Origin: Phyto melanocephala | Taxonomy: Eukaryota > Arthropoda > Insecta > Diptera > Rhinophoridae | Direction: 5' to 3' | Assembly (NCBI GenBank): GCA_941918925.1 | Contig: OW799236.1 | Span: 85,834,213 to 85,898,212 of the forward strand | DNA length: 64,000 nt | Shown here: piece after piece, positions 55,503-64,000 of the stretch | How positions within the stretch are numbered: position 1 is the first letter of the stretch | How the letters are laid out: each line of letters starts with the position of its first letter | The notes under the pieces: generated by a model | What the model saw: only the letters and a program-made list of their open reading frames with translations | Databases searched by the model: none | Told to the model about the DNA's origin: nothing | Program-made: the position numbers and the translations under genes

Positions 55503-56715
55503 TTTATAGCCACCACCAAAAAAAAAATTCGTTTGTAACACATTAAAATATCCATTTGTATTTATAAAGTATATATTTTTTGAGTCCTGGTTTTATATTA
55601 AGACTATTGAGGTATATCCGTCCGTTTGTCCCTGTATTGAAAGCACGATAAAGCTTGAACCGATAAATTTAGGGGTATCGAATTATGCCAGAATATTTCT
55701 TATACACAAGGTTTGTTTGGTATTGAAAATCGGTATAATAAGTAGAGAGTTATAGTTCGTAAGGCAAGAGTAAGTCAAAAAAACAATGCCCTTCCAACAT
55801 CGAATAAAATGCAATTGTGTCCAAACGTATTAACGTAGAGTCATGAAATTTCGAATGTATATTTCCTCAGTATAAAAAAAATATTTTTTCCCGAAATTTG
55901 CCAAAATCTAGGAATTAGGAAAGAAGTTATAGATCAAAATGTACAAAAATTTATACTGCGCAGTGTATTTCTCGGCATATTTAAAATTTAAAACATAATA
56001 AAAATGTCAAAATTAGATGAACGATTCTGAAATTGTGCAAATATTGCTTTTTGATCAAAAGACTTGTAATAACGGAAACTTAAGGTGACATGCCCACTTT
56101 AACGCCTACCACCCAAGGCGAATTCAATAAGGTGAACTTATTAGATCAGCTGATCATCAGCTGTTGACTACTTCTAGAGACCAATTGTCAAATTTTTGTG
56201 TATTTTTTTTTGACATATCGTTTTGTTTTACACTAACAAAATACACGTTTGTATTTTTTCACTTTGTAGTTGTTTTAGCGACGAGTTCACCTTATTGAAT
56301 TCGCCTTGCTACCACCTATATGACTTTATCTCTATCTCAAATTCATATAATTTCTCTATGGACAAAAGTTTTTGAATAATAAAGGACCCTATACTGAAAG
56401 CTAAGTTGAATTTATTAGCAGAAACTACTTTGACACGCCTACTATAGCGCCCACTTTTCACGTAATCTACTGTATATGAATTTCAAAAGCTTATAAATCA
56501 ACGAAATTAGAGGTATGATGAAATTTTGCACATATAGCTTTCAAGTCAATGTCATTGTAATGCCAGAAAATAAAAGTGACACGCCCACTTTAACGCCCAC
56601 CTCCCATATAATGCTTTTTCTTTAAATAATAAAGGACTATATTGAAATATCTAAGTTAAAATTATTAGCAGAAGCTATATTGACACACCTACTCTATCGC
56701 CCACTTTTATTGCAC
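55503..56715 (+). mobile_element. DINE-1/Helentron-like family B, copy 3 (with nested MITE)
   Basis: The 5' end TATAGCCACCACCAAAAAAA is followed by a GTCCGTTTGTCCCTGTATTG microsatellite remnant. Repeated GACACGCCCACTTTAACGCC blocks (56088, 56432, 56578, 56690) follow. The 3' stem-loop is lost. It is interrupted at 56114-56308 by a CAAGGC-ended MITE. Confidence 0.7.
56114..56308. mobile_element. CAAGGCGAATTCAATAAGGTG hAT-type MITE (nested)
   Basis: 25 bp perfect terminal inverted repeats begin CAAGGCGAATTCAATAAGGT. A perfect 8 bp target duplication, CTACCACC, lies at 56106-56113 and 56309-56316. The element is 195 bp. The outer CAAGGCGAATTCA is shared with the 377 bp MITEs, so they probably use the same hAT transposase. 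Confidence 0.9.
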
Positions 56716-59700
56716 GACTACATTTACGAAAATATTTTAATATTTAGCATACTTGCTATGTGCTCATTTTAAGAGACTGATTTGCTTAACAACGTTACCA
56801 TATTTTTAATAAAATTTTAAAAATTTACAAACAAACCGATATCTTTTTGTTGTTCTGGCACAACACAACACAAAGAACCAGTTGTCAGAATACTGTTGTC
56901 GATTTAAATTTGGGCCATATTTATCAGCTTCTGCGAGTGTGATTCTATTTTATCATTAACTCTGCGGGTTTTCAGTCGATTTTTAAAGCTTCCGATATTT
57001 CCAAATAATATAATATTAATAAAATATTTTAAAAACTAAAATATCAATTTGTTTTTTTATTTTTCACTTCAACTTATTTAGTTATGCTTCCCATTGTGTG
57101 GCTAGATAGTGTGTGTATATATAATTTTAATGTCTAGTGTGGGTCTAGTCCGGTTTTGTTATGTAGTGCTGCACTAAACACAATCTTCAATTGTGTTTCC
57201 GCAGTTTTCAAACCGTTGAATACCGGCTAAGACGTTTTTATCAGTCGTTTCTGGCTTTTGGCGAACTCAAGTAATTTAAGCTTTGTTGTTTCTTGTTAAA
57301 TAATAATAATAAAAATAAGTGTTTTGAATTAAAAGTGTTTTTTTGTGTGCTTTTCTTAAAGAGTATGTAAAGCATATCCAAGTGTTAATTATTAAATCTA
57401 CAACTCAAAATTTCAATCATAAGTGGTTTCAATTAGATTAGAGATCAATATATGTACTACAAAGTTTAAATTCGTATAAATATTCTTAAGTGTACGTACC
57501 GATATTAGCATAAACTTAAATGCTTAATTTGCCGTAAGTTTGTAAAGTGACGGCTTTTGTTTGCCTTAAAGATTAAACTTAACAAAAAAAGAACAAATAA
57601 ATATAGTTAAACAATACAAAATTAAAAGATCTGTAGAAGTGTCAGTTACTGGCTTATTTAAATTTTTTTTTTTCATTAATTAAAGAAATGATTGATTGAT
57701 TGATTAAAGTATTGTGCAATATTCCGCTAAATATATCCATGCACATATTGCATCGTAATTGTCATAGATAAAAAAAAAAATAAAATTAATTTTCTTAACT
57801 GTGTTTCGTGCTGTAATAAATAAAACTTTTTCCTATTTATTAAATGCAATTAACCCACAATTATTGGAAAATTACTATAATTATAACTTTTTATTATTAA
57901 TTAAATGCTGGAATTACATATAATTTTACAAATAATTCTTAACACACACTTACTTTGTTATTTTTTTTGTTGCTTCCACTTAGTTGGGGAATTTTCATTC
58001 CCTTAGAGCGCATAACATGCCACTTGGGCATGTATGTATACTAGACTGGCGGCTAAAGAATATTTGGGATTTGCAGATTTAATTTTTATTTGTCTCCACA
58101 AGGCCGCCCCTGTTCCATTCAACAAATGAAGTATGCATACCAAAATTAAAGGAAAGGAAATTCGGGAACAATTCAATTGACTTAGCGCACACAAAATTTT
58201 AAGAATTAATAAAAAAGATAAATAAAATAAATACAACGTGCGAGTAACCGTCATAATAGAAAATGATAAAAATACATTCCGTCTTTAAGAACCAATTGTA
58301 TTGCACTTAATAATTTGTTACCAAACGCACAAGTATTTTCTTTGATTTATTGATCGATGATTAACGTAGAAAAGCTCATTTCTTCCTTACAAAGGTCCCA
58401 GCATTGTGGAAGGACGATGTAATTTGTATACAAATGAAGGAATAAGCGGGCCTTTTAAGGATTGTTAACCATTATACAGAGTGTGGGACAGCCCTGCGCA
58501 AATCGACCTAAAGAGTAGCTGTACTAAAAACCACTAGCACATCATTAAAAAAAATTCTAAATTATCATAAAGTATTGAATTTTTCTTTCGTATTTACTAT
58601 TTTGTCATAAATGCAAATAAACTAAGTTGATAAATACAACATTTACAATATAAGAAAGACAGCCAGAAATGTATATTAAACAGAAGTGCTTTTAGTAAAA
58701 GAAAGTTAAATCAGTTTTTCAAATCTTTTTTACTCTCCATTCGCGATATTTTGGTGCGACTCATCAACTCTATTCTTTACTATAACTCGTCGCGACACAG
58801 AAGTAAGCAGGTGCACACATCGTACCTTTTACTGTAAGCTCGTCTTTGCAGCAAAGTTGATCTTGTAGGTAATTTTCTAAATCCAACTTCAGATTCAACT
58901 TCTAGAAAAATATGAAGAATCTAAGCTATCTTGCTGTTTAGTTGATTGTTGGTCAACGATGTTTCGCAAGCATACAAGAATCGTATTTTTTCTTGTGGTG
59001 TGCTAATCAATCATGAACTCTTGTGGGTGCTAAATTAAAATGCATTGTTTTTTGTACATCTGCATTTCCCAATGTAAAATCTATAATTTTGGGTTTCAAA
59101 GAATTTTAATACATATAAAGTTTGGATTTGCTTTTTATTTTTCTATGGTAATTATTAATCAAAACGTTTAACTTTTTCACTACACTTTTTCATTGATCTT
59201 TGAAGCATTAACTTTGTAACAAACTGCAATTATTTTTTAGCTACTTCCGGAGAACGACCTTCATAACAGTATTTTTTATTTTTGATTTTCTCACGATCAC
59301 GAAAAAAATAGTGTTTTAAAACATCACGATTATTTGGCTGGTTAAGTTCATTAAATTCACTTGGCCAGCTTAAATGTTCGGAACAAAAAATTTGACCGGG
59401 TTATTTTTGAAAATACATCCATGCCTAAAATATACTATATTTACTACGTACTTAATTCAACTTAGTAACAATAAATAACGATTCGTAGATTTTTGACAAT
59501 ATCAAATAAACTCTGCTGTAGTGTATATTTTGTAACTGTCAAATTTAAACATTTGTAACCCGATAGTTTTTTAACCGATTTGGAATTTTTAAACGGCATT
59601 TGAAAAAAAGTTACTTGGTCTTTTTTAAATACATAATTCTTTATAGTATTGAAAAAGTAAATATAAATATTTAGAGATTTTTCAATAATATTTAAAATTT

Positions 59701-59889
59701 TCTATATTTTTTAATTCATTAGTGTCCACTCAAAATTTTCTTCTGAAAAGTTTCATAGAATTTTTCTAGATTTTATTTTTGCTATAAAATTTTTTCAGTT
59801 TTTTTCATCCATACAATTTGATCCACCCTAATGTACTTTGCTACTTGTCCCATATTTAATATTTTCAATATTATGTATTTGATTTGTTT
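56716..59889. other. Long stretch without recognisable gene
   Basis: The DNA at 57170-57660 resembles a dipteran 5' UTR in texture: TCAGTCG initiator-like at 57241, then AATAATAATAATAAAAATAA and many AAGTGTTTT-like words. No coding exon follows. A minus-strand frame at 58003-58254 starts with a hydrophobic, signal-peptide-like stretch (MTVTRTLYLFYLSFLLILKI) but matches no family. Neither is called as a gene. Confidence 0.3.
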
Positions 59890-60766
59890 TTATACCCTTC
59901 ACACAGTGAAAAAGGGTATATATAGGTTTGTCATTCCGTTTGTCATTTTCATTTCTGACCTCATAAAGTATATATTTTCTGAAAGCTTATGAATAGGGGA
60001 GTCGATTAAGCTCTGTCAGTCTGTCAGTCTGTCCGTGTGTATGTTGAAATCAACTTTTTGAAGCCCCCCGATATCGCTTGGACCCGGGTGAGGTATTAAA
60101 ATATCAGAAATATTCGGGAGTAGATCGGTATTGAAAATCAGAAACATCGTGACATAAACAATTGAGATATGAGCAAAAACCCACGATCACCTCGATTTTT
60201 TTCACAAAAACAACAACGTGTATACTGGTTAGAGAAAACGTGGCATCGAATCCCAGCTGAGCCAAAAAAATTTTTTTTTTATTTTTATTCATTATATTAT
60301 TTATATTTTTATTATTATTTTTTTTTATATTTATTTTATATATTTGAATTATTTTTAAATTTTTTTTTTTAATTCTTTTATAATATTTTTTAAAATTTTT
60401 TTTTCATATTTTTTTAATTTTTTTTTTGTAATTTTTTTTTATTTTTATTAAATATATTATTTATATTTTTATTATTACTTTTTTAAATTTTTTGTTTTAT
60501 ATTTATTATATATATTTTAACTATTTTTTTTAAATTTTTTTTTAATTTTTTTATAATTTTTTTAAAAATTTGTTTTTATATTTTTTTAACATACATACGT
60601 AAATTTATAATTTTACAATGGGATGTTTTTATAAATGTATGTTTTTTATATGTATGTACGTATTTCATATGGGATGAATGGTGATACAAACTACTGTTAT
60701 TGCAAGACTACACGTTGTGAAGGGTATATAAGATTCGGCATGGCCGAATATAGCGCTCTTACTTGT
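59890..60766 (+). mobile_element. DINE-1/Helentron-like family A, copy 11 (full length)
   Basis: The head is TATACCCTTCACACAGTGAA. A GTCAGTCTGTCAGTCTGTCC microsatellite and TGGACCCGGGTGAGG follow. The tRNA-like module GTATACTGGTTAGAG and GGCATCGAATCCCAGC (60218-60256) comes next, then a long A/T zone. The subterminal GTGAAGGGTATATAAG, the stem-loop ATTCGGCATGGCCGAAT and CTCTTACTTGTTTTT end the element. Confidence 0.86.
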
Positions 60767-62234
60767 TTTTTTAACATTGAGCTGCTCTTTGGGCTGTATG
60801 TCAATATGATGACATTTTATTAATGCAGACAGCTTCTCATGCAATCCTAAGTTTTTTGGGCTCAAATAAGTTAATTACTATAAAGTTATAATATAATAAA
60901 TATATCAGTGTCCCAAACATGGATCCTATATATTTGTGGGTCGAATTGGCCAACTCACGCCAAAGTTGAAGGCATTCATATATGTATCTAATTTTTATTG
61001 CGAGATTTACAACAGATCGGCTTTTTTAAAGCCAGCTTGGAGATGTTACAGAGAGTTAGAATGTTTCAGTTAAGAACAGTGGTTAAAAATAATGAAATTA
61101 GTCATTTATTTTTTAAGTGAAAGATATAAGAATTGTTTAAAGACATCGAATAGTGTATACAAAGCTCCAAAAGATTTAAATGATTGAGAAAATTTTAAAT
61201 TTTCTTATCCTGACTTAATACGCTTTTATAAGTTTGATCTGTATGTCCTTTTATTTTGCAACTTTAAGCACATTCATTCAGTAACAATGACATATAATTT
61301 TATGGTTAAAAATGGGCGTTAATACGCTCATTCAAAATAAATAATCTTTTTTAGCTACATACTTGCGCCTAAAGGATTAATAAAAAAAACTTTTTTTACA
61401 CGTTGAATTCAAGTGACAATACAACGTTATGATATTAAATCCATAAAAGCAAATTTTAATAAACAGTCGGACGAAAATGAAGAAAAACAATGTTTAAGTA
61501 TAAAGAAATATTTCTGCAGCTTTAATAGTTATTACTCGTAACAAAATAATTAACTAATTACTTTTAGAGCAAAAATTTTTTAATATATTTAATTTTTGTA
61601 GAAAATCTTTAATAACTTTTCTTTACTATATAAGAAATCAATATGCATTAACAAAAACATACATAAGTTAAAATGTTTATTTTATTTAATTAAAAAAAAA
61701 AAAACAATTTAACACAATAATTAAGACAATTTTTTATGTTATTAAATTATTTAATTTAACCTTAACTTTGAAAACTGTTATTAAGTTGCAACCGTTACTA
61801 CTTCTGTGCAACTGAACAAGTGACATTAAAAATTGGTTCGACGTAGTTTTTGTTTAATAACATGAAACAAATTTAACAACTTCATAACAAATAGCAATTA
61901 AATTTTTTAAATTTACACATGAGCAACATGATGATCATTTTTTAATTTATTAATAGATTATTAAATATAAAAAAAAATTATTAAATTAAAATATTTTGTT
62001 TGAAGAAATTTAAAAATATTTGGAAAACCCTAGACATTTTATATTATAGATTTGAACACGGTATATTAACACAGGTAAACGCACGGCTACAACAGTACAA
62101 AAACAACAGGAATTTTGTTTTTTGTATAAATCATTTCATGTGTCAACAACAGTTGACTAAAAAAATTAAATTTGTCAAATAGAATATTAAATAATTAAAA
62201 CAATTTTTAATTATTTTCTTTTTTGGATAATAAA
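60767..62234. other. AT-rich DNA, no feature
   Basis: I see no gene or complete repeat here. Open frames near 60665-60865 are read-outs of family A and its flank. Confidence 0.4.
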
Positions 62235-62410
62235 GTAAAAGGATTTTAGTATTGATTGCGTGTTTAAATTAGAAAATACGAATTCGCCAAATATGTAAAT
62301 TGAACTAAATTTTAATTCCTGATGGACTTGAATAGTTTCAAATGAAGGGTTCGCCTTGGTAAAAGGATTTTAGTATTGATTGCGTGTTTAAATTATAAAA
62401 TACGAATTCG
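62235..62410. repeat. 52 bp direct repeat flanking a duplicated 65 bp segment
   Basis: GTAAAAGGATTTTAGTATTG and following bases (62235-62286) recur at 62359-62410 with one difference. Between them is a 65 bp segment (62286-62350, starting GCCAAATATGTAAATTGAAC) that is present again, identical, at 63448-63512. Confidence 0.8.
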
Positions 62411-63447
62411 TTTTGCTTTTTGAAAAAGGTTAGAAAAAAGTGATGCAGCAAGTCGAGCTCCACTATGGATTGTAGCCCTCTAAGTGATGTTCACATTAAT
62501 ATACATTTACATTGTGATGCAGTTTTATTTTCCAGCCGAGGGAAGCTTAAAGGTCTGCTTCCCTTGACAATAAAACACGAAGTTGTTGGGTGGTATTTTA
62601 AAAGAAACACATTTTTGTAGTAATAAAACTTTTTTCCGAGATGTTAATGATTGCCGCTGACCGTCCGAGATATGCAGTCGTATTAAAATAAATATAAGGA
62701 AAATGTGAGAGTCCTTGTATTCGGATACAACAGATTACAAATTAGTATTACGACGAATATAAGAAAAATCCGGAAGGCCTTAAATTCGAGTACGATAGAT
62801 TACGAACTGTCTACAACGAACGCAAAGAAAATTCGGAGTACTTTGCATTCGGTTATGGTAAAGATACGAGTCAGTTTCTACAACGAAAACAAGGAAAATT
62901 CGGAGGTCTGTATTCGGCCACAACAACACTTCTATCTATCTACAGTGTGCGTGTTTTGGAGACAGGTATCGAAACGGTTTCGGGTCGCACTTTAAATGAC
63001 CAAGTGCTTTTTGTTTTTGTATATATGTCTGCATGTGACACACAATTTGTTCTTTAATTTTAATACTTATATACAAAAAAAATAATAAACTAAAAACTTT
63101 TTACCCTTGGTTTTGTGTTTAAAAAAAAATTAGGTTCGACCGATGCAGACTATTTATAAAGAAATTGTTACCACTGCTAATTTGTGTATATAAAAACAAT
63201 CAGCTGATTTGATACGGGTGCATTTTTAATCTGCCTTGCTTTGCACTTTTTTTTGTAAATAAGCATTCGAAAAGGAAATAATTTTTTGACAATAGTACAC
63301 TTGATGATCCGTTAATCAAATGCAACCCCTTATTTGAATACAACTTGTGTTTAAATTAATACTAAAAATAGCATAATATTACAAATTTAAGATTTATTTT
63401 CATTGTGAATTATATAGTTAGATATTCTTTTATTACTATACGCTTCA
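62411..63447. other. Less AT-rich block with 65 bp tandem repeats
   Basis: Between 62698 and about 62925 a unit of 64-66 bp (AAAATTCGGAG....TTCGG-TACG near its start, CTACAACGAA.....AAG near its end) is repeated 3.5 times with divergence. An open frame (62705-62995) spans the repeat. A second one (62465-62620, starting MDCSPLSDVHINIHLHCDAV) lies before it. Neither matches a family I know. The composition differs from the flanks, suggesting a mobile or recently acquired block. Confidence 0.45.
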
Positions 63448-63512
63448 GCCAAATATGTAAATTGAACTAAATTTTAATTCCTGATGGACTTGAATAGTTT
63501 CAAATGAAGGGT
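63448..63512. repeat. Second copy of the 65 bp segment
   Basis: It is identical over 65 bp to 62286-62350, in the same orientation. The flanking sequences differ. Confidence 0.8.
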
Positions 63513-63782
63513 CAGATTTTAACAGTATTTTATTTTTATATCAGCTATGAAATTTTAGCAGAATATAATTGTTTTTTTTTTAGAATTAAAAACAGTTTTT
63601 AAGCTAGAGTGACCTTTAACTAATTTTCGTTATCACAACTACCTTGTAAGAAAACTTAATCTTATCTTGAAATATGACAGTAGTAGATCGTAAGCCTATT
63701 ACTTTTTTTCAAACTAAAAAAAAAACATGGTGACAACGACACATACGTATATATTTATGTGTTTACTTACAAAAAAAAAAAG

Positions 63783-64000
63783 TTTTATTTGGCTGTGCCG
63801 AATTTTTTATGCCCACCACCAATTTTGTGAAGTACTTTTTAACGCCAAAATTTAGTATATTGTTAACAACTCTAATAACTATTGAATAATTTCTTTAGAT
63901 TAAAAAAGTGTCTCTTCTTAAATCTGCTTGCGTTTCTATAAAGAGATTTTTTTGCAACGACCAACCGACTTTTAGACGTTCAATTGACTTATTATTTTAT
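63783..64000 (-). mobile_element. DINE-1/Helentron-like family B, copy 4 (cut by window edge)
   Basis: The 3' end of family B reads TATTTGGCTGTGCCGAATTT, then ATGCCCACCACCAATTTTG and AAATTTAGTATATTGTTAAC. The element continues beyond 64000. Confidence 0.65.

Noticed and set aside
57170..57660. 5' UTR of a plus-strand host gene
   Set aside because: Texture and one initiator-like TCAGTCG are suggestive, but there is no matching downstream element, no start codon with a long frame and no splice structure.
58003..58254. Possible small secreted protein (hydrophobic start, minus strand)
   Set aside because: The hydrophobic run is of the kind AT-rich DNA gives by chance, and there is no recognisable family, conserved motif or splice context. 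It could be reconsidered with transcript data.

Overview
This is a strongly AT-rich stretch of an insect nuclear genome, almost certainly from a higher fly (Diptera, probably a calyptrate such as a blowfly, house fly or relative). Three signs support this. The only clear host gene is a dynamin-related GTPase (Drp1) close in sequence to the Drosophila protein. The dominant repeats look like DINE-1-type Helentron derivatives with a GTCY microsatellite. The remaining DNA is a mosaic of mariner, hAT, pogo and non-LTR remnants typical of dipteran intergenic sequence.

Layout. Positions 1-5349 (minus strand) hold the 5' half of Drp1: exon 1 (5248-5349), a 4.6 kb intron 1 containing several repeats, exon 2 (471-615), a 60 bp intron and the start of exon 3 (1-410, running off the window). 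It encodes residues 1-219, including P-loop, switch and TKLD motifs. No other protein-coding host exon can be recognised from about 5350 to 64000. That region is repeat-dense intergenic or long-intron DNA.

Repeats and mobile DNA. Two DINE-1/Helentron-like families recur: family A (TATACCCTTCAC ends, about 12 full or partial copies) and family B (TATACCCACCACC ends, 4 copies). DNA transposon remnants include a pogo/Tigger end (10498-10942), two fragments of a WPxRSCDLTPLD-type Tc1/mariner-superfamily transposase (14217-14545, 26650-26860), two mariner pseudogenes (35268-36036, 40662-41042), a hAT C-terminal domain interrupted by a family A copy (29170-30195), a TIR element with a three-exon open reading frame (8783-9907) and a TIR element with a DUF4806-like reading frame (53961-55276). 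Retroelements include a 5'-truncated non-LTR insertion with a perfect 15 bp target duplication (22785-23121), a broken reverse transcriptase (25018-25520) and a tRNA-like SINE candidate (36265-36420). At least a dozen MITE-like inverted-repeat elements are present; four belong to or resemble a CAAGGC-ended group, of which three copies plus a relative are described and four show perfect 8 bp target duplications.

Nothing here forms an operon or an evident multi-gene system. The most interesting non-routine signals are the spliced open reading frame inside an inverted-repeat element (8783-9907), the DUF4806 element with its AAGCTT cluster, the exact 65 bp and near-exact 52 bp duplications around 62235-63512, the nested CGATCG foldbacks at 23490-24000 and a GC-rich 51 bp block between 27 bp direct repeats at 53674-53778. 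All family assignments come from reading the sequence by eye, without database searches.
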